Below, one piece after another: positions 27,734 to 36,910 of a DNA stretch of 64,000 nucleotides. The stretch spans positions 124,001 to 188,000 of the forward strand of contig NZ_JALIGE010000071.1 of assembly GCF_024764835.1 (NCBI RefSeq), in the 5' to 3' direction. A model generated the notes under the pieces. It was not told the origin of the DNA and did no database searches. It saw only the letters and a program-made list of their open reading frames with translations. Source of the DNA: Scandinavium hiltneri. GTDB taxonomy: Bacteria; Pseudomonadota; Gammaproteobacteria; Enterobacterales; Enterobacteriaceae. The translations under genes and the position numbers were made by a program. Each line of letters starts with the position of its first letter. Within the stretch, counting starts at the first letter, position 1.

Positions 27734-28732
27734 ATGATACGTTTCGCAGTCATTGGCACAAACTGGATCACCCGCCAGTTTGTCGATGCCGCCCATGAAA
27801 CCGGCAAATACAAACTCACCGCCGTTTATTCCCGCAGTCTCGAGCAGGCCCAGGGCTTCGCCAGCGATTACATGGTTGAACATCTCTTTACCTCTCTCGA
27901 TGAGATGGCGCAAAGCGATGCCATTGATGCGGTGTATATTGCCAGCCCGAACTCCCTGCACTTCCCGCAAACCCAACTGTTTCTCAGCCACAAAAAGCAT
28001 GTGATTTGCGAGAAGCCGCTGGCGTCAAATATCGCGGAAGTGGAAGCGGCTATCGCCCTGGCGCGTGAAAACCAGGTGGTGCTGTTCGAAGCGTTCAAGA
28101 CCGCCAGCCTGCCGAATTTCCTGCAGCTGCAGCAGTCGCTGAGCAAAGTGGGCAAAGTGCGCAAGGCGCTTATCAACTACTGCCAGTACTCTTCGCGCTA
28201 TCAGCGCTATCTTGACGGCGAAAACCCGAACACCTTTAATCCGGCGTTCTCGAACGGCTCGATTATGGATATTGGTTTCTACTGTCTCGCCTCGGCCGTT
28301 GCCCTGTGGGGCGAACCGCATGGCGTTCACGCCAGCGCCACATTGCTGGACAGCGGCGTCGATGCGCACGGCGTGGTCGTGCTGGATTACGGTGATTTCA
28401 GCGTGACCCTGCAACACTCCAAAGTGAGCGATTCGGTGCTGCCGAGCGAAATCCAGGGCGAAGAAGGTTCGCTGGTTATCGAGAAAATATCCGAATGCCA
28501 GAAGGTTTCCTTCGTGCCACGCGGCGGCAAGGCGCAGGATCTGACTCAGCCGCAGCATATCAACACCATGCTGTACGAGGCGGAGCTGTTTGCGCGTCTG
28601 GTCGAAGAGAATGAAGTGAATCATCCAGGGCTGGCGGTGAGCCGCATCACCTCAAAGCTCGCCACCGAAATTCGTCGCCAGACCGGCGTCGTGTTCCCGG
28701 CGGACGGAGTGAACGAAACGCTTCCCGCGTAA
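27734..28732 (+). CDS. ygjR: Gfo/Idh/MocA-family oxidoreductase
   Basis: A 332-residue NAD(P)-dependent oxidoreductase. The N-terminal Rossmann domain begins IRFAVIGTNWITRQFVDAA; the family motif EKPLA is in HVICEKPLASNIAEVEAA (about residue 95). The C-terminal half is the GFO/IDH substrate domain (FSNGSIMDIGFYCLASAVALWG). The substrate is unknown. Synteny and length agree with E. coli YgjR. Confidence 0.92.
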   Translation: MIRFAVIGTNWITRQFVDAAHETGKYKLTAVYSRSLEQAQGFASDYMVEHLFTSLDEMAQSDAIDAVYIASPNSLHFPQTQLFLSHKKHVICEKPLASNIAEVEAAIALARENQVVLFEAFKTASLPNFLQLQQSLSKVGKVRKALINYCQYSSRYQRYLDGENPNTFNPAFSNGSIMDIGFYCLASAVALWGEPHGVHASATLLDSGVDAHGVVVLDYGDFSVTLQHSKVSDSVLPSEIQGEEGSLVIEKISECQKVSFVPRGGKAQDLTQPQHINTMLYEAELFARLVEENEVNHPGLAVSRITSKLATEIRRQTGVVFPADGVNETLPA

Positions 28733-28797
28733 AGCTGTGTAAAACAGAGGTTATGGGCCATTGACGCCATCAATGGCCTGTAATATTTTGTCACACG

Positions 28798-28985
28798 CAA
28801 AGGGGAGTAACTTGTTTGCCGGTGGATCGTCATGACGATGCGAAAGCATCCGGTTGCCGGGCAACAAAAAAGAAATTTACTGTAGATTTCTTTTTTGTTG
28901 TAAGTGAGACCTTGCCGAAAGGCGAGGTCCGGGCAAAAAATCCTGCAACGGCTATCGTCTTTTGGACGTTAGCCGTTTTTTTTTG
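28798..28985 (+). ncRNA. yybP-ykoY (manganese / PRE pH-responsive) riboswitch leader of alx
   Basis: The leader begins with the family motif AAAGGGGAGTA, followed by TTGCCGG...GGTTGCCGGGC forming the paired arms of the Mn2+ riboswitch. A long hairpin AAAAAAGAAATTTAC/AGATTTCTTTTTT, a second stem ACCTTGCC/GGCGAGGT, and an intrinsic terminator AACGGCTA...TAGCCGTT plus nine T (28947-28984) follow, just ahead of the alx start. In E. coli this leader (SraF/PRE) switches alx expression with pH and manganese; the terminator/antiterminator layout is conserved here. Confidence 0.9.
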
Positions 28986-29000
28986 CTTATGGGATAGATT

Positions 29001-29969
29001 ATGAACACTGTTGGAACTCCATTACTTTGGGGCGGATTTGCTGTTGTGGTCGTCATAATGTTGGCGATTGATCTGCTGCTACAAGGGCGGCGCGGCGTGC
29101 AAACCATGACCATGAAACAGGCGGCCAGTTGGTCGCTGGTGTGGGTTACGTTGTCGCTGCTGTTTAACCTCGCTTTCTGGTGGTACCTCGCTCAAACCCA
29201 AGGCCGTGCGGTTGCTGACCCGCAGGCGATGGCTTTCCTTACCGGTTATCTGATTGAGAAAGCGCTGGCGGTCGATAACGTCTTCGTCTGGCTGATGCTG
29301 TTTAGCTACTTTGCAGTGCCGCCGGCGTTGCAGCGTCGGGTGCTGATTTACGGCGTACTGGGCGCGATTGTGCTGCGTACGATCATGATCTTCACCGGCA
29401 GCTGGCTGATTTCTCAATTCGAATGGCTGCTGTACGTGTTCGGCGCGTTCCTGCTGTTCACCGGGGTGAAAATGGCGCTGGCGAAGGAAGACGACGCAGG
29501 CATTGGCGACAAGCCGCTGGTGCGCTGGATCCGCAGCCATCTGCGCATGACCGATAACATCGAGAATGAGCACTTCTTCGTGCGCAAAAACGGCCTGCTG
29601 TACGCTACGCCGCTGCTGCTGGTGCTGATCCTCGTCGAACTGAGCGATGTGATTTTCGCGGTAGACAGCATTCCGGCTATCTTCGCGGTGACCACTGACC
29701 CGTTCATTGTGCTGACCTCGAACCTGTTCGCAATCCTCGGTCTGCGTGCGATGTACTTCCTGCTGGCAGGCGTGGCGGAGCGCTTCTCGATGTTGAAGTA
29801 CGGCCTGTCGATTATCCTGGTGTTTATTGGCATCAAGATGCTGCTTATCGACCTCTACCACATCCCCATCGCGATTTCGTTGGGCGTGGTCTTCGGTATT
29901 CTGGTGTTAACGCTGCTGATTAACATGTGGGTCAACCACCAGCACGACAAAAAGAACATCGCAAATTAA
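29001..29969 (+). CDS. alx: TerC-family membrane protein Alx
   Basis: Inner-membrane protein (322 aa) of the TerC family, induced at alkaline pH and implicated in manganese export. It has about nine hydrophobic segments. Conserved acidic positions lie in LIEKALAVDNVFVWLML and LVLILVELSDVIFAVDSIPAIFAV, the family's two signature helices. It sits directly behind the yybP-ykoY leader, which controls it, and is closed by a terminator at 29986-30014. Confidence 0.95.
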   Translation: MNTVGTPLLWGGFAVVVVIMLAIDLLLQGRRGVQTMTMKQAASWSLVWVTLSLLFNLAFWWYLAQTQGRAVADPQAMAFLTGYLIEKALAVDNVFVWLMLFSYFAVPPALQRRVLIYGVLGAIVLRTIMIFTGSWLISQFEWLLYVFGAFLLFTGVKMALAKEDDAGIGDKPLVRWIRSHLRMTDNIENEHFFVRKNGLLYATPLLLVLILVELSDVIFAVDSIPAIFAVTTDPFIVLTSNLFAILGLRAMYFLLAGVAERFSMLKYGLSIILVFIGIKMLLIDLYHIPIAISLGVVFGILVLTLLINMWVNHQHDKKNIAN

Positions 29970-29985
29970 GCCCTGAATATGTCAG

Positions 29986-30014
29986 ACGGCCCGATTTACG
30001 CGGGCCGTTTTTTT
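29986..30014 (+). terminator. alx terminator
   Basis: ACGGCCCG (29986-29993) pairs with CGGGCCGT (30001-30008) and is followed by seven T. Confidence 0.9.
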
Positions 30015-30202
30015 GTGGTTTATGTCAATTAAATGTTAATCATCAGTTAAAAAATCAGATCCACCCGAAATATTCAGCAGGTTCCCCTTCCCCGAAGCCA
30101 GAACATCCTTATACTCATCCATGCAAACATTTGTTACATCCTGTCAAATGCGACCAAAGAGCCGCCGGGATGGAACCACATTACGACCGAAGGAAAAGTT
30201 AA

Positions 30203-31447
30203 ATGACTACGCAACGCCCCTCTGGCTTGCTTCAGCGTCTCGCTGAAGGCAGCCTTGTAAAACAAATTCTGGTGGGTCTGGTCCTGGGTATTCTGCTGGC
30301 CTGGATTTCTAAGCCTGCTGCGGAAGCCGTTGGTCTGTTCGGGACGCTGTTCGTCGGCGCTCTGAAAGCCGTGGCCCCGGTGCTGGTTCTGATGCTGGTT
30401 ATGGCGTCTATCGCTAACCACCAGCACGGTCAGAAAACCAGTATTCGCCCAATCCTGTTCCTGTATCTGCTGGGTACTTTTGCCGCCGCGCTGACCGCAG
30501 TGCTGTTCAGCTTCGTGTTCCCGTCCACCCTGCACCTGAGCACCGGCGCGGCCGATATCACGCCGCCGTCTGGCATTGTTGAAGTGCTTCGCGGCCTGCT
30601 GATGAGCATGGTGGCCAACCCGATTAACGCGCTGCTGAACGCCAACTACATCGGTATTCTGGTGTGGGCCGTAGGCCTGGGCTTCGCGCTGCGTCACGGC
30701 AATGAAACCACTAAAAACCTGGTTAACGACGTATCTAACGCGGTCACCTTTATGGTGAAAGTGGTGATTCGCTTTGCGCCGATCGGGATTTTCGGTCTGG
30801 TCGCGTCTACGCTGGCAAGCACCGGTTTCGAAACGCTGTGGGGCTACGCCCAACTGCTGGTCGTGCTGATTGGCTGTATGCTGCTGGTGGCGCTGGTGAT
30901 TAACCCGCTGTTGGTGTTCTGGAAGATTCGCCGCAACCCGTATCCGCTGGTACTGATGTGCCTGCGTGAAAGCGGCGTTTATGCCTTCTTTACCCGCAGC
31001 TCTGCCGCCAACATTCCGGTGAATATGGCGCTGGCTGAAAAGCTGAACCTGGATCGGGATACCTATTCGGTGTCGATTCCGCTGGGTGCGACCATCAACA
31101 TGGCAGGCGCGGCGATCACCATCACCGTGCTGACCCTGGCGGCGGTGAATACGCTGGGTATTCCGGTTGACCTGCCAACGGCGCTGCTGCTGAGCGTGGT
31201 TGCGGCCCTGTGTGCCTGTGGCGCGTCGGGTGTGGCGGGAGGGTCTCTGCTGTTGATCCCACTGGCGTGCAACATGTTCGGCATCCCGAACGATGTGGCG
31301 ATGCAGGTTGTTGCCGTCGGCTTTATCATCGGCGTGCTGCAGGATTCCTGCGAAACTGCGCTGAACTCTTCCACCGACGTGCTGTTCACCGCCGCGGCCT
31401 GCATGGCTGACGACGAGCGTCTGGCGAAAGACGCCCTGCGCGGCTAA
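30203..31447 (+). CDS. sstT: Serine/threonine:sodium symporter
   Basis: Inner-membrane Na+-coupled transporter (414 aa) of the DAACS (glutamate-transporter-like) family taking up L-serine and L-threonine. Family signatures are the serine-rich hairpin SGVAGGSLLLIPLACNMFG, the substrate-site segment RSSAANIPVNMALAEKL and IPLGATINMAGAAITI (NMxGxA type). Full length and syntenic with E. coli. An AAGGAAAAG site precedes the ATG. Confidence 0.95.
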   Translation: MTTQRPSGLLQRLAEGSLVKQILVGLVLGILLAWISKPAAEAVGLFGTLFVGALKAVAPVLVLMLVMASIANHQHGQKTSIRPILFLYLLGTFAAALTAVLFSFVFPSTLHLSTGAADITPPSGIVEVLRGLLMSMVANPINALLNANYIGILVWAVGLGFALRHGNETTKNLVNDVSNAVTFMVKVVIRFAPIGIFGLVASTLASTGFETLWGYAQLLVVLIGCMLLVALVINPLLVFWKIRRNPYPLVLMCLRESGVYAFFTRSSAANIPVNMALAEKLNLDRDTYSVSIPLGATINMAGAAITITVLTLAAVNTLGIPVDLPTALLLSVVAALCACGASGVAGGSLLLIPLACNMFGIPNDVAMQVVAVGFIIGVLQDSCETALNSSTDVLFTAAACMADDERLAKDALRG

Positions 31448-31461
31448 TCCCCTGCTATTCC

Positions 31462-31489
31462 AGCCCTTCTGCTAACGAGTGGAAGGGCT
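31462..31489 (+). terminator. sstT terminator overlapping the ygjV stop
   Basis: AGCCCTTC (31462-31469) and GAAGGGCT (31482-31489) form a stem whose loop contains the ygjV stop codon on the other strand. Confidence 0.7.
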
Positions 31490-32038
31490 TTCTTCCTGCA
31501 ATCCCGCCTGAATTTCACTTTCCACTTTAAACGGGTCAATCCCACGTTTTTGCATTCGCCAGAAGCGGATGATGTTCAGGCCGTTCATGACCAGAAAACT
31601 CCCTTCAATCAGCGTGCCGCCGATCGAACCAAGCCAGAAGTTATGCGCCACCCAGCAGGCCGTTGAGCACCAGATGATGCAGCGCATCGTCAGGCCCTGA
31701 CAGCGAAACAGCGCCCAGGTGCTGACCAGCGTACCGGCGACGGGCAGCAGTTCCATTGGATGATGAAATTTAGCCAGGCCAATCCCGGCGGTCAGCACGA
31801 TAAACAGCGTCATGACCCACAGGCTACGGGTGCGCAGGGTGATAAGCGTTCGGATGGCGTTAAGCATGGCGCTGGAGCCCGCCGGAAACGCGCCCATCAG
31901 GAAGAAATGCACGCCGATAATGGCGCTGTAGACGGAAAGCTGCTTTTTGAATCGGCGCTCATCGCGGTTGATAAACGTCGTGATACCTACCAGAAAGGCG
32001 ATGACTCCAACGCCCTGGGCTAGCCAATACGCGGTCAT
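31472..32038 (-). CDS. ygjV: YgjV inner-membrane protein
   Basis: A 188-residue membrane protein with about six hydrophobic segments, function unknown (YgjV family). It begins MTAYWLAQGVGVIAFLVGI, as in E. coli, with AAAGGA six bases upstream; the frame extends seven residues further but without a ribosome site. It is convergent with sstT, ending inside its terminator. Confidence 0.92.
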   Translation of the reverse strand: MTAYWLAQGVGVIAFLVGITTFINRDERRFKKQLSVYSAIIGVHFFLMGAFPAGSSAMLNAIRTLITLRTRSLWVMTLFIVLTAGIGLAKFHHPMELLPVAGTLVSTWALFRCQGLTMRCIIWCSTACWVAHNFWLGSIGGTLIEGSFLVMNGLNIIRFWRMQKRGIDPFKVESEIQAGLQEESPSTR

Positions 32039-32060
32039 GGTAAATCCTTTGAATGACACA

Positions 32061-32097
32061 GAAAAAGAAACGGCGCTTCATTTATGAAACGCCGTTT
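32061..32097 (-). terminator. uxaCA operon terminator
   Basis: AAACGGCG...TTCAT/ATGAA...CGCCGTTT forms a 13-pair hairpin followed on the minus strand by TTTCTTTTT. It lies between the uxaA stop and the ygjV start. Confidence 0.85.
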
Positions 32098-32111
32098 TAG
32101 CTTAGCGAGGA

Positions 32112-33599
32112 TTAGAGCGTGACGCCAGACTTAAAGATAGCCAGTTCACGGAAATCATTCTTTTCATTACAGGTCTGCTTGCCGTTGGCGAATTCCACGA
32201 TGGTATCGACAAATTCAGTCAGCACGTCCGGCATCGCTTTACCGTGGATTAGCTGCCCCGCATCGAAGTCGATCCAGTGCTTTTTCTTCGCCGCCAGTTC
32301 GCTGTTGGTGGCGATTTTCACCGTCGGCACAAAACCACCGTACGGCGTGCCGCGCCCGGTGCTGAACAGCACCATGTGGCAGCCTGCCCCGGCTAATGCG
32401 CTGGTCGCGACCGCATCGTTACCCGGAGCGCTCAGCAGGTTAAGACCGTGGGTTTTCAGGCGCTCGCCGTAGCGCAGTACGTCAACCACCTGGCTGGAAC
32501 CCGCTTTCTGCGTGCAGCCCAACGATTTCTCTTCCAGCGTAGTTATCCCGCCCGCTTTGTTGCCCGGCGATGGGTTTTCGTAAATAGGCTGGTTGTGCGC
32601 GATGAAGTACTGTTTGAAATCGTTGACCATGGTGACTGTCTTTTCAAACGTGGCCTCGTCGCGGCAGTGGCTCATCAGGATCTGTTCGGCGCCGAACATT
32701 TCCGGCACTTCGGTCAGAACGGTGGTGCCGCCGTTGCCAATCACATAATCAGAGAAACGCCCCAGCATGGGGTTGGCGGTGATGCCGGAAAGGCCGTCGG
32801 AACCGCCGCATTCCAGTCCAAACTTCAGCTCGCTGAGTTTGCCTGGTTCGCGTTTGTCGTGACGCATGACGTCATAAAGCTGATGCAGTTCTTCAAGGCC
32901 CGCTTCCACTTCGTCGTCCTGCTTCTGGCAGATCATGAAGTGCACGCGATCGGCGTCAAATTCGCCCAGCGTTTCACGGAACGCATCGACCTGGTTGTTC
33001 TCACAACCGAGGCCAATCACCAGCACCGCCCCGGCATTCGGATGACGCACCATGTTTTGCAGCATGGTGCGGGTGTTGATGTGATCGTCGCCCAGCTGCG
33101 AACAGCCGTAGGTGTGGCTGAACAGGAACACGCCGTCGGTGCCTTCGGCATCGTTAGTCTCTTTCAGAAAACGATTCTGAATTTGACGCGCGATCCCGTT
33201 GACGCAGCCCACGGTCGGCAGGATCCACAGCTCGTTACGCACGCCAACTTCACCGTTTGCACGACGATAAAGCTGCACGTCGCGATCGCCTGCCGGGCTC
33301 AGTTCCGTCTGAAGGTCTGGTTGATAGCTGTACTCGTCCAGATCACTGAGATTGGTGCGCGTGTTGTGGGAATGAATGTGTTCCCCTGGCGCAATGTCCG
33401 TCAGCGCATGACCAATCGGCAATCCATATTTAACGACGTTTTCACCCTTCGCAATCGCGAACAGAGCAAACTTATGCCCGCGCACGACATCGGACTGCAG
33501 GCGTACCGTCTGACCTTCCACGGTCACTTCCTGCCCCGCGGCGATATCAGTCAGCGCGACGACGACATTGTCCAGCGAATGGATTTTGATGTATTGCAT
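32112..33599 (-). CDS. uxaA: Altronate dehydratase
   Basis: A 495-residue iron-dependent enzyme that converts D-altronate to 2-keto-3-deoxygluconate in galacturonate catabolism. The start MQYIKIHSLDNV matches E. coli UxaA; the frame opens three codons earlier. Landmarks are SHTYGCSQLGDD, LGCENNQVDAFRETL and FGLECGGSDGLSGITANP. It is the second gene of uxaCA, 18 bp after uxaC. uxaB is not in the window. Confidence 0.96.
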   Translation of the reverse strand: MQYIKIHSLDNVVVALTDIAAGQEVTVEGQTVRLQSDVVRGHKFALFAIAKGENVVKYGLPIGHALTDIAPGEHIHSHNTRTNLSDLDEYSYQPDLQTELSPAGDRDVQLYRRANGEVGVRNELWILPTVGCVNGIARQIQNRFLKETNDAEGTDGVFLFSHTYGCSQLGDDHINTRTMLQNMVRHPNAGAVLVIGLGCENNQVDAFRETLGEFDADRVHFMICQKQDDEVEAGLEELHQLYDVMRHDKREPGKLSELKFGLECGGSDGLSGITANPMLGRFSDYVIGNGGTTVLTEVPEMFGAEQILMSHCRDEATFEKTVTMVNDFKQYFIAHNQPIYENPSPGNKAGGITTLEEKSLGCTQKAGSSQVVDVLRYGERLKTHGLNLLSAPGNDAVATSALAGAGCHMVLFSTGRGTPYGGFVPTVKIATNSELAAKKKHWIDFDAGQLIHGKAMPDVLTEFVDTIVEFANGKQTCNEKNDFRELAIFKSGVTL

Positions 33600-33617
33600 A
33601 TCAACCAACCTCGGGCA

Positions 33618-35030
33618 TTAGTTCAGTTCAATGGCGAAGTAATCACGCGCATTGTTAAAGCAGATATTTCTCACCATCTCGCCCAGCAGCTGAATATCCG
33701 CCGGCGCTTCACCCGCAGCCACCCAACGGCCAATCATCTGGCACAGGATGCGACGGAAGTATTCGTGGCGGGTATAGGACAGGAAGCTGCGGCTGTCGGT
33801 CAGCATGCCGACAAAGCGGCTCAGCAGGCCGAGCTGTGCCAGCTGGGTCATTTGACGTTCCATGCCGTCTTTCTGATCGTTGAACCACCAGCCGGAACCG
33901 AACTGCATTTTGCCCGGCATCCCTTCACCCTGGAAGTTGCCGATCATGGTGCCAAGCACTTCGTTATCGCGCGGGTTCAGGCAGTACAGAATGGTTTTTG
34001 GCAGCAGGTTTTCTTCGTTCTGCTTGCTCAGCAATTTTGACAGTTCTTCCGCCAGCGGACGGTCGTTGATGGAGTCGAAGCCCACATCCGCGCCCAGCAG
34101 TTTGAACTGACGCTGGTTGTTATTGCGCAGCGCACCAATGTGGTACTGCTGCACCCAGCTGCGACGCGCATATTCACCGCCAAGCCAGACCAGCACCGCG
34201 GTTTTGAACTGCGCGACGTCGTGCTCGCTCAGCGTTTCACCGGACAGACGACGCGCCAGAATAGCGTCGAGTTCAGCGTCGGTGGCGTCAGCAAACAGCA
34301 CGACGTCCAGCGCGTGATCCGACACTTTACAGCCGTGAGCGGCAAAGTGATCCAGACGACGGCTCAGCGCCGTTTGCAGATCGCTGAAGCGACGGATGTC
34401 GGTGTCAGACACTTCACCCAGTTTCGCCATGTAATCGTTGAAGGTCGCCTGTTCAATGTTGAAGGCTTTATCCGGGCGCCAGCTCGGCAGCACTTTCACG
34501 TCGAAAGAGGTGTCTTTCGCCACGGTAGCGTGATGTTCCAGCGAATCAATCGGATCGTCGGTGGTGCCGACCATCTTCACGTTCATCTGCTTCATGATCC
34601 CGCGAGCGGAAAACTGATCCTGCGCGAGCAGATCATTGCATTGATTCCAGATCTCGTCGGCAGTGTTTGGCGACAGCAGTTTGCCGGTGATGCCGAACGG
34701 ACGACGCAGTTCGAGGTGTGTCCAGTGATACAACGGGTTACCAATGGTGTGCGGCACGGTGGCGGCCCACGCGTCAAATTTTTCACGGTCAGAAGCATCG
34801 CCGGTACACAGACGTTCAGCCACGCCGTTGGTACGCATTGCGCGCCATTTGTAGTGATCGCCTTTCAGCCAGATGTCATACAGGTTTTTGAAACGGTAAT
34901 TTTCGGCAACCTGCTGCGGCGGAAGGTGGCAGTGGTAGTCGAAAATCGGCTGATCTTTGGCGTAGTCATGGTACAGACGGCGGGCAAATTCGGTGTCGAG
35001 CAGGAAATCTTCGGTCATAAACGGAGTCAT
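33618..35030 (-). CDS. uxaC: Uronate (glucuronate/galacturonate) isomerase
   Basis: A 470-residue amidohydrolase-fold enzyme making fructuronate or tagaturonate. The metal-ligand motif FDYHCHLPP is near residue 31, TTDDPIDSLEHH near 178 and MLTDSRSFLSYTRHEYFRRIL near 410. It leads the uxaCA operon and is divergent from exuT with a 465-bp control region between them. Confidence 0.96.
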   Translation of the reverse strand: MTPFMTEDFLLDTEFARRLYHDYAKDQPIFDYHCHLPPQQVAENYRFKNLYDIWLKGDHYKWRAMRTNGVAERLCTGDASDREKFDAWAATVPHTIGNPLYHWTHLELRRPFGITGKLLSPNTADEIWNQCNDLLAQDQFSARGIMKQMNVKMVGTTDDPIDSLEHHATVAKDTSFDVKVLPSWRPDKAFNIEQATFNDYMAKLGEVSDTDIRRFSDLQTALSRRLDHFAAHGCKVSDHALDVVLFADATDAELDAILARRLSGETLSEHDVAQFKTAVLVWLGGEYARRSWVQQYHIGALRNNNQRQFKLLGADVGFDSINDRPLAEELSKLLSKQNEENLLPKTILYCLNPRDNEVLGTMIGNFQGEGMPGKMQFGSGWWFNDQKDGMERQMTQLAQLGLLSRFVGMLTDSRSFLSYTRHEYFRRILCQMIGRWVAAGEAPADIQLLGEMVRNICFNNARDYFAIELN

Positions 35031-35076
35031 TATCGTCTTCCTCTAAAAGAGTGCGTCAGATGCTTAACTGCAATGC

Positions 35077-35134
35077 TGCAAAGTTATCACACCAATTTCC
35101 AGTCCCTAAAGATTTTTTCGTGAGTCAGATCAAT
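35077..35134 (-). promoter_or_regulatory. Possible uxaC-side operator and weak CRP site
   Basis: AAAGTTATCACACCAATTT (35079-35097) resembles an ExuR/UxuR half-palindrome near the uxaC start. CGTGA-N6-TCAAT (35119-35134) is a weak CRP match. Both are tentative. Confidence 0.35.
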
Positions 35135-35237
35135 AAAAGCCGACAAAAAAAGTACCCAAAAAGAAGTAAATCCTTCACCAGGCCCCGCCATTACTGGCTC
35201 TACGCAGCGCCAATAAAGACCTTACTGTTATTCCAGC

Positions 35238-35280
35238 ATTTGTGACGGTTCTCACCTTTTAAAGTTGTATGACAAGTTAT
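35238..35280 (+). promoter_or_regulatory. CRP site and ExuR-like operator in the uxaC-exuT intergenic region
   Basis: TGTGA-N6-TCACC (35241-35256) is a strong CRP motif. Directly beside it AAGTTGTATGACAAGTT (35262-35278) is a near-palindrome of the ExuR/UxuR operator kind. Together they predict glucose repression and uronate induction of uxaCA and exuT. No gene was seen in 35031-35495. Confidence 0.65.
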
Positions 35281-35495
35281 CGTTTACCCCGTCGCAACCT
35301 ATAAGCCGAAGGAATGCATTAACGATGATTCAGTCATCGGAATTACCGGTACGGATACCGAATTCGCAGAATTATTAATGGCAAGGTTCGGGCCGTTACA
35401 GGAAATCTGTTACGCCCCCCGTTACTTAAACATCCTCCTCTACCCAGGAAGATGACCGCGCAGCGCGCGGATAAAACAAAATGACGAGGTTTTAC

Positions 35496-36791
35496 ATGCG
35501 TAAGATTAAAGGGTTACGTTGGTACATGATTGCACTGGTGACGTTGGGCACCGTGCTCGGCTACCTCACTCGTAACACCGTGGCGGCCGCTGCGCCGACC
35601 TTTATGCAGGAACTGCATATTTCCACTCAGCAATACTCTTACATCATCGCCGCCTATTCCGCTGCTTATACCATTATGCAGCCGGTTGCAGGCTACGTGC
35701 TTGACCTGTTAGGGACTAAGGTTGGCTACGCGGTGTTCGCCGTTCTGTGGGCATGTTTCTGCGGGGCGACTGCGCTGGCAGGCAGTTGGGGCGGTCTGGC
35801 CGTGGCGCGTGGTGCTGTCGGTGCAGCAGAAGCGGCAATGATCCCGGCCGGTCTGAAAGCCAGCTCCGAATGGTTCCCGGCGAAAGAACGTTCCGTTGCC
35901 GTCGGCTACTTCAACGTCGGTTCCTCCATCGGCGGGATGATTGCGCCGCCGTTGGTGGTGTGGGCTATCGTCATGCACAGCTGGCAGATGGCGTTCATTA
36001 TCTCCGGTGTCCTGAGCTTCGCATGGGCAATGGCCTGGCTGATATTCTACAAACACCCACGTGACCAGAAAAAACTGACCGAAGAAGAACGTGAGTACAT
36101 CATCGGGGGTCAGGAAGCGCAGCATCAGACCGATAATGGCAAAAAAATGTCGGCCTGGCAGATTATCCGTAATCGCCAGTTCTGGGGTATCGCGCTGCCA
36201 CGTTTCCTGGCAGAACCGGCCTGGGGTACTTTCAACGCCTGGATCCCCCTGTTCATGTTTAAAGTCTATGGCTTTGACCTGAAACACATTGCGATGTTTG
36301 CGTGGATGCCAATGCTGTTTGCTGACCTCGGTTGCATCGTCGGCGGCTATCTGCCACCGCTGTTCCAGCGGAAGTTCGGCGTGAACCTGATTGTTTCCCG
36401 TAAGCTGGTCGTCACCATGGGTGCTGTCCTGATGATTGGTCCGGGCCTGATTGGCCTGTTCACCAGCCCTTACGTTGCGATTGCCCTGCTATGCGTCGGT
36501 GGCTTTGCTCACCAGTCACTGTCCGGTGCGCTGATTACTCTTTCTTCCGATGTCTTTGGCCGTAACGAAGTGGCTACGGCGAACGGCCTGACCGGCATGG
36601 CAGCATGGACCGCAAGTACACTGTTTGCGCTGGTTGTGGGTGCGCTGGCCGATACGCTGGGCTTCAGCCCATTGTTCGCGGTACTGGCAGTGTTTGACCT
36701 TATCGGTGCGGTCATTATCTGGACCGTGCTGCAGAACAAACCAGCAGCCGAAACCGCACACGCCGTTGGCGGGACTGCAACGCAAAGCTAA
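35496..36791 (+). CDS. exuT: Hexuronate transporter
   Basis: MFS permease (431 aa, anion:cation symporter family) importing galacturonate and glucuronate by proton symport. It has twelve predicted transmembrane segments. The start MRKIKGLRWYMIALVTLGTV is preceded by GAGG; an ATG five codons earlier is less likely. The family loop motif appears as GYVLDLLGTKVGYAVF. It is divergent from uxaCA and followed by a terminator and exuR, as in E. coli. Confidence 0.95.
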   Translation: MRKIKGLRWYMIALVTLGTVLGYLTRNTVAAAAPTFMQELHISTQQYSYIIAAYSAAYTIMQPVAGYVLDLLGTKVGYAVFAVLWACFCGATALAGSWGGLAVARGAVGAAEAAMIPAGLKASSEWFPAKERSVAVGYFNVGSSIGGMIAPPLVVWAIVMHSWQMAFIISGVLSFAWAMAWLIFYKHPRDQKKLTEEEREYIIGGQEAQHQTDNGKKMSAWQIIRNRQFWGIALPRFLAEPAWGTFNAWIPLFMFKVYGFDLKHIAMFAWMPMLFADLGCIVGGYLPPLFQRKFGVNLIVSRKLVVTMGAVLMIGPGLIGLFTSPYVAIALLCVGGFAHQSLSGALITLSSDVFGRNEVATANGLTGMAAWTASTLFALVVGALADTLGFSPLFAVLAVFDLIGAVIIWTVLQNKPAAETAHAVGGTATQS

Positions 36792-36810
36792 ACCTTGCTA
36801 CACCTGCTTT

Positions 36811-36835
36811 AAAGCCGCCTTCCGGGCGGCTTTTT
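36811..36835 (+). terminator. exuT terminator
   Basis: AAAGCCGCC (36811-36819) pairs with GGCGGCTTT (36825-36833), ending in five T. Confidence 0.88.
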
Positions 36836-36910
36836 GCCGTGAAGATGGTGGTGAGTTTTGCGTAAAAGTGGTATAACAAATCCTCATGCCATACCCTGCC
36901 TGGAGCGAAT

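Noticed and set aside
29079..29861. Long minus-strand frame opposite alx
   Set aside because: Composition (many His, Gln, Arg) is the usual antisense shadow of a membrane-protein gene.
32448..34040. 530-codon plus-strand frame opposite uxaA and uxaC
   Set aside because: Antisense shadow of two well-conserved genes whose products match E. coli UxaA and UxaC.
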